This document shows, one piece after another, positions 17,779-26,157 of a DNA stretch of 41,647 nucleotides. Origin of the DNA: Puniceicoccus vermicola (lineage in GTDB: Bacteria > Verrucomicrobiota > Verrucomicrobiia > Opitutales > Puniceicoccaceae); NCBI RefSeq assembly GCF_014230055.1, contig NZ_JACHVA010000038.1:1-41647 (forward strand). The letters run 5' to 3'. Both the position numbers and the translations under genes were made by a program. Each line of letters begins with the position of its first letter. The first letter of the stretch is position 1. The notes beneath the pieces are model-generated. The model was not told the origin of the DNA. It searched no databases and saw nothing but the letters and a program-made list of their open reading frames with translations.

Positions 17779-19818
17779 TCAGTATTCGAGCGCGAACATC
17801 GCGTGATGATCCATCGAGTCGAGCCGGAAGGTCACGGTCTCGGGACTGATTCCTGCCTCAATGTCTCTTCCTTCGGGGACCGAAATCACTCGCTTCACTG
17901 ACTTGGGAAGGCGCACGGTGACTCCAAGATTGTGAAGGGGTCGGACGTCTTCAATTACTTCATAGCCATTCAGTTTCCCCCCCAAGGTGCCTCCATGGAG
18001 AGTGACAGCCCCTCCCCGATTGATGGTGCAGCCATTGAGAAGGTGAAGGATATAGCGATTTTCCGTCTCTTGATGAGTAAGGACAACGCGTGCGGTCGAG
18101 GGGAAATTCTCGACGGACACGCTTCGGCCTCCGTCCAAGAGAAGATCCAGATGCTTTCCAATAAGCTGCCGCAGGGCGACCTGGCCGGTTCCGCGGTAGA
18201 TCGAGAAAACCGGGTGCGCCATGTAGAGGATATTGCCTTTCTTCGATCCGGTGGAGAATTCCGACGGCTCCGGCTTCGGTGGGGTGTGCTGGTGACTGCA
18301 AAAGTGGTCCCACTCGCGATTGAAATACGGCTCGTAAACTTCGCCGAGGGATTCGCCATCGGTCATTTTCAGACGACGGGATTGCCCGTACATCACCATA
18401 GGCTGGTTGACGAAATCCGCCCGCAAATCTTTTCGGGGTAGCGAATAATCCGGCTGGAAGGGAGAGATCTCCGAAACCGAGGCACCGATATCAAACAAAC
18501 ATCCCGATTCAGAATCCACGGCGCTATCGTGCGACAAGAAGAGTTTCCCGCCCGCCTCCAGATAGGAGCGGAGCTTTCTCTCGAGCGCTTCGTCGACCGA
18601 CACGTCATCGGGCAACACAAGCATTTGGTAGGGAGAAAAATCCATATCGACGTCGATCACGTCGAAGAGCTGGTGTTCCTCCAATAAAACACGGGCAGCC
18701 CCGATATCGGATGCGGTCTCCCGTTCCGAATTGAGGAAAGCCTCCTTGCCTCGGACTGAAAGGCTCGAGAGCAAGGCGATGTCAGCCACATTGCGGGCAC
18801 CTCGGGCGTAGGACTCTTTCTCAGCCACTTCGCGATAAGCCTCGCCGACGATCTCGTAGGTGGATTCGTCAATTTCCCCCGTCGGGTGCAACTGGTCCCC
18901 GACGCTGCAACGGGCGCCATAGGCCAACATGGCACAACACTCGTATCGCAAGGCGTTTGGATGCTTATATCCACCAAACTCGCCCCAAGTAGAATGGAAT
19001 TTTCCCGTCATCCCCAAATAGTCGAAATCCAACTGGTGAGCATATTTCGCGAGGAAGGGGAAATGGTCATAGCCCCAGCCTCCGGTAGGGAGACTTTCCA
19101 ACTCCAAATGGCTGAAAAAGGGAAGAATCTCTCGGAATCCCGGAGTGATATTCCCACTGTTGTGAAAAACGGGCATCTCGGGCTGGAGACGTCGGACCGT
19201 CTCCGTCGTCCGCTGGTAATACTTCATCAGCGCATCGTACCGGGACTGCAGGCGATCTTCGGGATTCTTCGGATCGAGCCCTTTCTCCTGCATGTGCTGG
19301 AGAGCCCACATCGAGCAGTCCTCTCCTTGGTTGATGATGTCGTAAAAAATACCATCCGCATCCGGGAACAGCTCCACGACCTCCTCCGTCAGTTCACAGA
19401 GGTAATCCAGGTAGGGGGAATGGAAACTGAGCATTTTGAAACCCGCCACGATATTACTCTTCGACCAACCGGTGAACTGTCCGTCGGGGCCGATCTCCCG
19501 CCAACCGGGATTTTCGTCCGCAGCCAGGTTATTCACCCCAGCTGTCAGGTAGATGGGCACATTGATTCCGATTTCCTTACAGGCATCGAACTGAGCCCTT
19601 AAGAGGTCAAAATTGAGCCCTGGATGACGCTTTCCCACCTTCCCGTCGTAGTAGGCCCAGCCGTGGTGGCAGACTGCAAAGGTCGTCACGCTGTCCACCT
19701 CCGCCCGCTTCAGGGTTTCCTGATACTTTTTCTTATCGAATCGTGATCCGATGCCGGGAATCGCTCCAGAGGTGTGAAAATCGAGGTGAATCTGACGGTA
19801 GCGGAGTGGATTAGACAT
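17779..19818 (-). CDS. Glycoside hydrolase, GHL6-type TIM barrel with trimerisation-like domain
   Basis: This 679-residue protein has no signal peptide and is probably cytoplasmic. The N-terminal 340 residues resemble the hypothetical glycosyl hydrolase 6 barrel: RYRQIHLDFHTSGAIPGIG, VTTFAVCHHGWAYYDGKVG and GIFYDIINQGEDCSMWAL, with acidic residues at strand ends as candidates for catalysis. A central Rossmann-like segment follows (about 350-460, including SPYQMLVLPDDVSVDE and LRSYLEAGGKLFLSHDSA), like the beta-galactosidase trimerisation domain. A C-terminal beta domain then ends with an immunoglobulin-like fold. The ATG at 19818 is preferred to a TTG seven codons upstream. Substrate is unknown, probably an oligosaccharide. 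The divergent AraC gene probably controls it. Confidence 0.78.
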   Translation of the reverse strand: MSNPLRYRQIHLDFHTSGAIPGIGSRFDKKKYQETLKRAEVDSVTTFAVCHHGWAYYDGKVGKRHPGLNFDLLRAQFDACKEIGINVPIYLTAGVNNLAADENPGWREIGPDGQFTGWSKSNIVAGFKMLSFHSPYLDYLCELTEEVVELFPDADGIFYDIINQGEDCSMWALQHMQEKGLDPKNPEDRLQSRYDALMKYYQRTTETVRRLQPEMPVFHNSGNITPGFREILPFFSHLELESLPTGGWGYDHFPFLAKYAHQLDFDYLGMTGKFHSTWGEFGGYKHPNALRYECCAMLAYGARCSVGDQLHPTGEIDESTYEIVGEAYREVAEKESYARGARNVADIALLSSLSVRGKEAFLNSERETASDIGAARVLLEEHQLFDVIDVDMDFSPYQMLVLPDDVSVDEALERKLRSYLEAGGKLFLSHDSAVDSESGCLFDIGASVSEISPFQPDYSLPRKDLRADFVNQPMVMYGQSRRLKMTDGESLGEVYEPYFNREWDHFCSHQHTPPKPEPSEFSTGSKKGNILYMAHPVFSIYRGTGQVALRQLIGKHLDLLLDGGRSVSVENFPSTARVVLTHQETENRYILHLLNGCTINRGGAVTLHGGTLGGKLNGYEVIEDVRPLHNLGVTVRLPKSVKRVISVPEGRDIEAGISPETVTFRLDSMDHHAMFALEY

Positions 19819-19908
19819 ACCCGAATTCTTAGTGGTCAATTTCCCCGAGGAAAGCGGATTCGGTTGTCATAAACCGGACTTTACTGGTAATTTTTCACCA
19901 ACCAGACC

Positions 19909-20706
19909 ATGACTCGCGATTCCCTCAACTCCCTCCTACTCACCCCACCCCAACCGAGCACCATTTCCCGTGCAATTCACGGACTCGGAGGGGTGACCAC
20001 GGAGACGTTTCTTCTACCTGATCAGTGGATGCTGCATTTCTACCACTATTCTGGGCGGGTGCGCATCCGCGACCATGAGTTCTCTCTCCATCCAGGGTGC
20101 GCAACTCTCATTCCCCCAGCGACGCAAATCGTATTCTGCTACGAGGGAGAATCGCCCCATCTCTACTCTCATTTTTACCTTCCCCCCGGATCCGATCCCG
20201 CCCCCTATTATTGGCCAGCGGACCCTCGAGTCTCCGCCCTCGAAGACCTACTGGAGGGAGCCCTTACGTTCCATCGGACCCATTCCCGCCGAGCCGCCGC
20301 CCGGCTCTGGGAGGTACTTCTAGGCCTCTCCTCACTACTCGACGGCGGATCGGCCGACTCCCAGTCCCAGGAAAAGCTCGACGAATGTCTCCGGCTGATG
20401 AACGCGACGACCTCGACCACTCTCCCCATCGCCGAACTGGCGGACGAAGTCGGTCTCTCCCAAAATCAACTCACCCGGCTTTTTCGCTCGGAACTGGGCT
20501 GCACTCCGGTCAGCTATCGCCGCGAACTCAAGATGGACCGGGCCTGCCTCCTCTTACGTCACTCGGATCTTCCGGTGAAAGCGATTGCCTGCAGCGTCGG
20601 AATCCCCGATTTGCAGGCCTTCAATAAAACCTTTCGCAAGAGCCGAGGAGTCAGCCCGCGTCAATATCGCGCCGATCCGGAAGGCCCGCTTATTTTTTCA
20701 CAGTGA
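19909..20706 (+). CDS. AraC-family transcriptional regulator
   Basis: The 265-residue protein has an N-terminal cupin-like sensing domain (WMLHFYHYSGRVRIRDHEF, then LHPGCATLIPPATQ) and a C-terminal pair of helix-turn-helix motifs from about residue 165. The first is TLPIAELADEVGLSQNQLTR. The second is VKAIACSVGIPDLQAFNKTF, followed by the signature GVSPRQYR. Such regulators usually bind a sugar through the N-terminal domain and activate adjacent catabolic genes. The 90-bp divergent gap to the glycoside hydrolase gene points to that gene as the target. The 3' end overlaps the convergent sensor kinase gene by 9 bp. Confidence 0.9.
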   Translation: MTRDSLNSLLLTPPQPSTISRAIHGLGGVTTETFLLPDQWMLHFYHYSGRVRIRDHEFSLHPGCATLIPPATQIVFCYEGESPHLYSHFYLPPGSDPAPYYWPADPRVSALEDLLEGALTFHRTHSRRAAARLWEVLLGLSSLLDGGSADSQSQEKLDECLRLMNATTSTTLPIAELADEVGLSQNQLTRLFRSELGCTPVSYRRELKMDRACLLLRHSDLPVKAIACSVGIPDLQAFNKTFRKSRGVSPRQYRADPEGPLIFSQ

Positions 20707-22191
20707 AGTTTGCGGAAGAGTCAGGAGGAAGGTAACCGAATCCTCTTCTCCGCTTTCCAGAACAAGGTCTCCTCCCTGAGCCCGGGCAAACTCGCGGGAG
20801 AGACTGAGTCCGAGTCCTAAGCCCGCACTCCCATTTTGGCCGGAGCGGGAAGAATCCCCCCGGGTAAATCGATCAAAGATTTCGGCCCGTAAACTTTCCT
20901 CAATCGCGGGTCCTGTATTCCTGACACGCAGTTCTACCTTCCCTGCCCCGCAGTCCAGACGGACGTCAACCGTTCCTCCAGCATGATTGTAGTTCACGGC
21001 GTTACTCAACAAATTCAAGACGATCTGGCGCACAAGCGAGGGATCACACAAAGCCCGGATCGATTGTCCGGCTTCCCATTCGAAGCGGATGCTCGGAAAG
21101 GCCTCGATCATTTCTTCGATCAAGGCCCTCACTACCTCAGAGAGATCCGTTTCGATACGGTCCGGCCGCAAGCCGCCGCCATCAATTCTCGCCAAGAGAT
21201 GGAGCTTGCGCACGATCTCTCCCAATCGCCCCAATTCGTCGGATACCTCTCCGAGCCGTTGCTGATCCTCAGAACCATCCTCGGCCTCCGCGACAGCGTC
21301 ATCGACTTTGGCGGTCAGAATGGTCAAGGGGGTATTCAGCTCGTGCGCCGCGTCCTGCCCAAATCGGCGAGCCTGCCCGAAACTCTTCTCAAGACGCTCC
21401 AACATTCCGTTGAACACCTCGATCAACTCCCGAAACTCCCGCTCCATCCCCTCACCCGAGATCCGGTGGGACAGATCATCTGCGGTCGTCGAAGCAGCTA
21501 CCCGTGTCAGCTTGCGAATCGGAGCGATGGCCCTCGACGAAAAGAACCACGCACAGAGAGCAACCAACCCCAAAGCCACCGGAGATGCTAGTCCGAAGAC
21601 CACGAATAGACGCCTCATCTGCGGTCGGTGAATGGCATCCGGCACGGCAAGCACCACTGCACCGTGATCGGCAGCAACACCGGCAAACAACCAGCCTCTT
21701 GGCAGCTCTCCGCCTCGAAAAACAGGAACTCGATTTCGCTCAATCGAGGGATCTTGATCCCGGCGCCCAAGCCTTCCAGGCCCCTCTTCAAACCTATTGT
21801 TCCCCCCGGGCCTAGCCGGGCCCTTCGCCAAGAGGGGGATTAGACGATCCAAAATCTCAGTATCCTCAATGGGCCAGTCCGGGCCCAGATTCCAGCCTCC
21901 CCCCGGTCGATAAACCGCATACTCCGCACCGAACTCTTCCAAACGCCCCAGCACTTTTCCGGCGAAACGACTCTCCCTCGGCGTCAAATCCGAACCAGAA
22001 AACCGCATGATGACAGGAGCCGTCCGCATCAAGGCCCCGCGAAGATCACGCTCTAAATTCCTCCTGAGCTCCCGTTGATAGAATCCCAACGCAACCAGAG
22101 CGAACCCGAGCAAGCCCACCGCAGCAACCACAGTCGAAAAAAGGACCATCCGCGTCCGGAACGAACCTCGGCTCTGTCGCCTCCCGCTCAT
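20698..22191 (-). CDS. EnvZ-type sensor histidine kinase
   Basis: The 497-residue inner-membrane kinase is the sensor of the two-component pair with the upstream OmpR-type regulator. One membrane helix lies at about 14-37. A periplasmic sensing region of about 155 residues (38-190) carries Gly/Arg/Pro-rich stretches and no recognised fold. A second helix lies at about 194-217, then HAMP (SSRAIAPIRKLTRVAASTTA). HisKA has acceptor His283 in QDAAHELNTPLTIL. HATPase_c has N-box QIVLNLLSNAVNYN and G-box AGLGLGLSLSREFA. Start ATG overlaps the regulator stop (ATGA). The arrangement matches the metal- or cation-sensing CusS/PcoS/CarS class. Confidence 0.92.
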   Translation of the reverse strand: MSGRRQSRGSFRTRMVLFSTVVAAVGLLGFALVALGFYQRELRRNLERDLRGALMRTAPVIMRFSGSDLTPRESRFAGKVLGRLEEFGAEYAVYRPGGGWNLGPDWPIEDTEILDRLIPLLAKGPARPGGNNRFEEGPGRLGRRDQDPSIERNRVPVFRGGELPRGWLFAGVAADHGAVVLAVPDAIHRPQMRRLFVVFGLASPVALGLVALCAWFFSSRAIAPIRKLTRVAASTTADDLSHRISGEGMEREFRELIEVFNGMLERLEKSFGQARRFGQDAAHELNTPLTILTAKVDDAVAEAEDGSEDQQRLGEVSDELGRLGEIVRKLHLLARIDGGGLRPDRIETDLSEVVRALIEEMIEAFPSIRFEWEAGQSIRALCDPSLVRQIVLNLLSNAVNYNHAGGTVDVRLDCGAGKVELRVRNTGPAIEESLRAEIFDRFTRGDSSRSGQNGSAGLGLGLSLSREFARAQGGDLVLESGEEDSVTFLLTLPQTSL

Positions 22192-22853
22192 TCCCTGAAA
22201 CGGTATCCCACGCCGCGCACGGTTTCGATAAAGTCACGAGAGGGCTCGCCGAGATGCTGTCGTAATCGCTTCACGTATACATCAACGAGGTTCGTCTGCG
22301 GGTCGAAATCGTAATCCCAGACTCGATCAAGGATCTGGGTCCGGGTGAAAACTCGACCCGGTGATCGGACGAGCATTTCCAGCAAAGAGAACTCACGAGC
22401 CGTCAACTCAAGCTTCTCTCCTAAGACCAAAACTTCCCGCGTCGCCACATTGATGCGGACGGGTCCCGCCTCGACGACATTTAGATGGTCCCCCTGCGAA
22501 CGCCGACACACCGCTCGCAGCCGGGCGATGAGTTCATCAATATGAAAAGGCTTGGGAAGATAATCGTCAGCGCCGAGGTTCAGCCCTTCCACCCGTTCAC
22601 CCCACTCGCCTCTAGCCGAGAGAACGACAACCGAAAGGTTGTTCCCTTCGCGCCGCAAGGATTTCAACAGGCTCAGTCCATCACGGCCCGGCAGCATGAT
22701 ATCGAGAATCGCCCCATCATAACTGCGCGTCTGCAGAAGTTGGTAGGCCTCATTCCCTTCCCCGACTGGATCCACGACAAAACCATTTTCCCGGAGAGCC
22801 TTGGTTACCCATTCCCGGATCTTGATCTCATCTTCCACCAGTAGAATTTTCAC
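22188..22853 (-). CDS. OmpR/PhoB-family response regulator
   Basis: The 221-residue protein has a receiver domain (MKILLVEDEIKIREWV, phospho-acceptor Asp51 in AILDIMLPGRDG, conserved Lys in ADDYLPKPF) and a C-terminal winged helix (RVFTRTQILDRVWDYDFDP, then VDVYVKRLRQHLG). The GTG at 22853 is chosen because AGGA sits 7 nt upstream. A TTG two codons earlier would leave almost no spacing. It is the first gene of an overlapping operon with the sensor kinase and is divergent from the secreted EF-hand protein, its most likely target. Confidence 0.93.
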   Translation of the reverse strand: MKILLVEDEIKIREWVTKALRENGFVVDPVGEGNEAYQLLQTRSYDGAILDIMLPGRDGLSLLKSLRREGNNLSVVVLSARGEWGERVEGLNLGADDYLPKPFHIDELIARLRAVCRRSQGDHLNVVEAGPVRINVATREVLVLGEKLELTAREFSLLEMLVRSPGRVFTRTQILDRVWDYDFDPQTNLVDVYVKRLRQHLGEPSRDFIETVRGVGYRFRE

Positions 22854-22905
22854 GAACAATTCCTATCACGCGCCCGGTGCTTCGGCAATCCAAGGCATCT
22901 CCTTC

Positions 22906-22958
22906 TTCATGACAATTTATTCATCCAACCATGCCCGGAATGTTCATGGAGTCATGAT
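22906..22958. promoter_or_regulatory. Inverted repeat in the regulator/EF-hand divergent gap
   Basis: TCATGAC at 22907-22913 and GTCATGA at 22951-22957 are inverted copies. Further TTCAT motifs lie at 22920 and 22943. They sit in the gap shared by the response regulator and EF-hand genes, so regulator binding is a reasonable guess. Spacing is not that of a textbook OmpR site. Confidence 0.3.
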
Positions 22959-23017
22959 TTAATGATCTCCGAATTCAGCGGATGATCCGCCGAAATCCAT
23001 CAACCAAAAGGAAAACC

Positions 23018-23452
23018 ATGAAATCCAAATTGCTTCTCATCCCCATCCTCTCTGCCTCACTCATCGGAACTCTTTTCGCCCAACAGGGCCCACAACCAGG
23101 CGGAGGGCCTGGGCAGAAAGGAAGATCCGGTCCCCCGAGTCCGGAACAAATGCTCGAGCACTTCGACGCGAATGAAGATGGCGTTATCGACTTGGAGGAA
23201 ATTGAGGTAGTATTTGCCGAAAAGCAGGATCGTATGCAAAAGCGGCAGGAAAAGCGAAATACGCAAGGCTCCGCGGACGCCAATTCCAAAGGACAGAAGC
23301 GCGACGGCTCCAAGATGGCCGTGGTCATCGTCGAAAAGTTTGATTCCGACGGAGATGGACTCCTCAGCGCCGAAGAGCTGCAAAAGTTCTTGGTCAAATC
23401 CCACCAAAAACGCATGGGCGGTCAGAATGGACCCCGAGGTCCGCAGGAATAA
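23018..23452 (+). CDS. Secreted EF-hand calcium-binding protein
   Basis: The product has 144 residues. The ATG at 23018 has AGGAAAA just upstream. A signal peptide (MKSKLLLIPILSASLIGTLFAQ) is followed by a Gly/Pro/Gln-rich linker. Two canonical EF-hand loops follow: DANEDGVIDLEE and DSDGDGLLSAEE, each with acidic residues at positions 1, 3, 5 and 12 as needed for calcium. They are separated by a basic, Gln-rich stretch. The C-terminus is KRMGGQNGPRGPQE. It is likely periplasmic or extracellular and may buffer or report divalent cations. It diverges from the two-component operon and ends at a strong terminator, so it is a single-gene transcript. Confidence 0.88.
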   Translation: MKSKLLLIPILSASLIGTLFAQQGPQPGGGPGQKGRSGPPSPEQMLEHFDANEDGVIDLEEIEVVFAEKQDRMQKRQEKRNTQGSADANSKGQKRDGSKMAVVIVEKFDSDGDGLLSAEELQKFLVKSHQKRMGGQNGPRGPQE

Positions 23453-23478
23453 ATCCAGCCTCTCTCGAGTCTATCCGG

Positions 23479-23511
23479 GATCCGGTCCTTTCAGGGCCGG
23501 ATCTTTTTTTT
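23479..23511 (+). terminator. Rho-independent terminator after the EF-hand gene
   Basis: A 10-bp stem (23479-23488 with 23494-23503, one G-U pair) with loop TTTCA is followed by eight T. It is the strongest terminator in this part of the window. Confidence 0.92.
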
Positions 23512-23532
23512 CTCGAACGATCAGAGAGAAAG

Positions 23533-23964
23533 TTAATCCATCTGATCCGGGAACCGTTGGAAGAGAACGACCGGAACCTGCGCGAGAACAAGAAAGATCA
23601 AGGTGCCGGACCACGCCGGAAGCCCCAGTTCGCCACCAAGGGCCTCGACGGCACGGGCTTCGAAGAGGACGCCAATGACCCGAAGAAAAACGAAAGCCAC
23701 ACAGACGATCAACAAAACCAGGAAAGCCTTGGTCCAGAGCCGCGGAAACTTTTGCCCGATCTTCTGAAACGGCAATAACAGGATCAGCCCGAGCAAAATC
23801 TCAAGACCCGCTCTCACCCGAAAAAACCACGGAGGATCAAAGGGGGGCGAGTTCAGATCGCGAATCGCCCCGAAGAGAAGAATCCCCACCAACGGGATCG
23901 CGAGCCAGCGGAGCCAGCGCAGGATCTTCAGTTTGGTGTCCGCCCCTTGGCTCTCGTCATTCAT
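23533..23964 (-). CDS. Four-helix membrane protein downstream of cytochrome c
   Basis: The 143-residue protein starts at the ATG at 23964 (MNDESQGADTKLKILRWL). The longer open frame upstream only overlaps the cytochrome c gene in another frame. Four hydrophobic segments are seen: WLAIPLVGILLFGAI, RAGLEILLGLILLLPF, AFLVLLIVCVAFVFLRVIGV and GTLIFLVLAQVPVVLF. No family is recognised. It lies 7 bp after the membrane cytochrome c gene on the same strand and is probably co-transcribed with it. A role in respiratory membrane assembly is only suggested by context. Confidence 0.6.
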   Translation of the reverse strand: MNDESQGADTKLKILRWLRWLAIPLVGILLFGAIRDLNSPPFDPPWFFRVRAGLEILLGLILLLPFQKIGQKFPRLWTKAFLVLLIVCVAFVFLRVIGVLFEARAVEALGGELGLPAWSGTLIFLVLAQVPVVLFQRFPDQMD

Positions 23965-23971
23965 CCAAGGA

Positions 23972-24829
23972 TCAGATGGCGTTCGCAGTGCCTTGATCCT
24001 GGGAAGGCTCGGACGATTCAGAAGTTCCCGTTTCGTTCGATGATTCAGAATTTTCAGTGGATTCCGCGGCCGCGTCTGCAGATCCTTCGCCACTATCTTC
24101 TTCCTGAGCCTCAGTCGCCTCGCCTGTCGCTTCAGCTTCCGGGGCGGCCGATACTGTTTCCAGAGGTGCCAATGCCAGGAGCTCATCCGCTGTCCAAGGA
24201 GAACCGCGTCCACCGTGCAAGGAACGGGCCTCGGCAACTTGCTCCTCGGAGATCGGTTCTGCTTGGTTACCCCAAGCCTGACGAACATACGTCAGCACGG
24301 CGCCGATATCACGGTCGCTCAAAAGATCGCCAAAGGCTGGCATCACATTCCCGTCATATACGTTCCCCTTGACCTCGATCGGACCACTCAAGCCGTTCAG
24401 CAAGATGGAAGCAGGGATCACACGGGTGTCGGTGACCCAGGATGAACCTGCCAACGGAGGATAAGTGCCCGGCAGGCCTTCCCCATTCGACTGGTGGCAC
24501 TGGGCACATTTTTGCGAAAATACCCGCTCTCCCCGTGCAATCGGGTCAAACGCTGGCTTCGAAGAGGCTTGTGCTGCCGTAGCCGGATCATAATTCGGAT
24601 CGTAAACGAACGCACTGAATCCAGCGGAGTGCTTCCCAAGATACAGTCCGGAGATGAAAACCACGATCGCGAAAAGAAAAAGGAGAGCAATCGGCAACGG
24701 GGGAAAACCCTCCTGCGGCTCCTCCTTTTCACGCATTAACTGGGCGTGGACCTTCTGAACTTCCGGGTCAGAAAGAGGGCTCTGATCGGAACGTGGATGA
24801 TTGCTGAGTGGAGATGGGAGGTCTTCCAT
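23972..24829 (-). CDS. Membrane-anchored monoheme cytochrome c with acidic tail
   Basis: The 285-residue protein has a soluble N-terminus, then a single membrane anchor at about 44-64 (LPIALLFLFAIVVFISGLYLG). A cytochrome c domain follows, with heme site CAQCH (Cys108, Cys111, His112) and a probable Met ligand in GNVMPAFGD. The last 65 residues or so are low-complexity and rich in Glu, Ala, Ser and Thr, with no hydrophobic segment. The ATG at 24829 is chosen over a TTG four codons upstream. It diverges from the caa3 oxidase operon across a 137-bp gap and is likely an electron donor to it (inference). The small membrane protein gene follows 7 bp later. Confidence 0.85.
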   Translation of the reverse strand: MEDLPSPLSNHPRSDQSPLSDPEVQKVHAQLMREKEEPQEGFPPLPIALLFLFAIVVFISGLYLGKHSAGFSAFVYDPNYDPATAAQASSKPAFDPIARGERVFSQKCAQCHQSNGEGLPGTYPPLAGSSWVTDTRVIPASILLNGLSGPIEVKGNVYDGNVMPAFGDLLSDRDIGAVLTYVRQAWGNQAEPISEEQVAEARSLHGGRGSPWTADELLALAPLETVSAAPEAEATGEATEAQEEDSGEGSADAAAESTENSESSNETGTSESSEPSQDQGTANAI

Positions 24830-24966
24830 GCCGGATGACAAATAAAATCGATTAGTCTTTTAAGAATAGAAAGTTGCCAAGATAGGACAATCAAATCAAT
24901 TATGCCCACCATAAAATCTTCTACCCTCCTCAATTCTTCTCAACTCCACTCTCTCAACTCAGTCTT

Positions 24967-26148
24967 ATGATAGGACTTCCGTTTCTACGGTTGATGCTGA
25001 TTTGCATGACACTGCTCCTTTTCGGGTGCAATTTTGATGCGCGTCAATCTTTTATCGATCCCAAAGGGGTCGTCGCTCAAAACCAATACGATCTGTTCCT
25101 CCTTACGGTATGGGTCACTGGATTGATCTTCGCCCTCGTCGGCGGCGCCCTCCTCTGGACGGTCTGGCGCTACCGCGAGAAGAAGACCGACGATCTGAAC
25201 AGCCTCCCTTCGCAGTCTCATGGGAATCCTCTCATTGAGATTGGGTTGATTGGCGTCTCGGTCGCGCTCCTCGTCGTAATCGCGGTCCCGACCCTCCAGC
25301 AGATCTGGTACACCAACGAGATGCCCGAAGACCCGGAAAGCAATCTCGGAGCTTGGTTCGATGGAGAGACCGCGGAAGACACCGACGATGAACCGCTCAT
25401 CATCGAAGCCCGCGGCTGGCAGTGGTGGTTCTCCTTCGATTACCCGCAACTCGGGATCGTTACCGGAAACGAGTTCGCAATCCCCGAAGGCAAGACCGTC
25501 CGCATTGAGCTCCGCGGCGAGGATGTCATCCACTCATTCTGGTTGCCGAAAATCGCTGGCAAGGTCGATATGATCCCCGGCCGCAACAATTTCATGTGGG
25601 TCCGCGCAGACGAGCCCGGGTACTATTATGGGCAATGCGCGGAATATTGCGGGGAATCCCACGCCTACATGCAGTTCCGCGCCAGGGTTCTCCCGGAGAA
25701 GGAATTCGAAGAGTGGGTCGCTCAGCGCCGCCAAACGCCTCCTCCCCCTGCGACTGAAAGCTGGGAAGAGTTCGTCACCCTCTCGGCCAATGACCCCGAG
25801 GCCCTGCCGGATACCGACACCGTCAAAGGCGCCCGCCTCTTCTTCGGAAAAGGCACCTGTGTTCAGTGCCACTCCATCGACGGGACTTTTGCCGCGGGGA
25901 AACTCGGCCCCAACCTGACCCACGTCGCCGACAATGGCTCCATCGCCGCCGGCTGGCTGGAAAACATCAATCCGGACGGCTCCATCAACCGGGAAGAGCA
26001 ATTGCAGAATTTTTATGAATGGGTTCGCCGCTCCGAGGACATCAAACCCGGGAACCTCATGTACCACGATCCCAACGGCCTCCAAAACGTGGATCTCACC
26101 GACGAAGAGGTGCACCAAATCGCCACCTTCCTCCAAACTCTCCGCTGA
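24967..26148 (+). CDS. ctaC: caa3-type cytochrome c oxidase subunit II with fused cytochrome c
   Basis: The 393-residue protein begins with a lipoprotein signal (LLLFGC, lipidated Cys21). Two membrane helices follow, at about 43-67 and 91-112. The cupredoxin domain carries the dinuclear CuA site: VIHSFWLP (His ligand) and CAEYCGESHAYM (two Cys, Glu, His, Met). The aromatic patch GWQWWFSFDYP for electron entry is also visible. A fused class I cytochrome c domain with CVQCH ends the protein and defines the caa3 subtype. It takes electrons from soluble or membrane cytochrome c and passes them to subunit I. First gene of the ctaC-D-E-F operon. Confidence 0.95.
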   Translation: MIGLPFLRLMLICMTLLLFGCNFDARQSFIDPKGVVAQNQYDLFLLTVWVTGLIFALVGGALLWTVWRYREKKTDDLNSLPSQSHGNPLIEIGLIGVSVALLVVIAVPTLQQIWYTNEMPEDPESNLGAWFDGETAEDTDDEPLIIEARGWQWWFSFDYPQLGIVTGNEFAIPEGKTVRIELRGEDVIHSFWLPKIAGKVDMIPGRNNFMWVRADEPGYYYGQCAEYCGESHAYMQFRARVLPEKEFEEWVAQRRQTPPPPATESWEEFVTLSANDPEALPDTDTVKGARLFFGKGTCVQCHSIDGTFAAGKLGPNLTHVADNGSIAAGWLENINPDGSINREEQLQNFYEWVRRSEDIKPGNLMYHDPNGLQNVDLTDEEVHQIATFLQTLR

Positions 26149-26157
26149 TCTCTCTCC

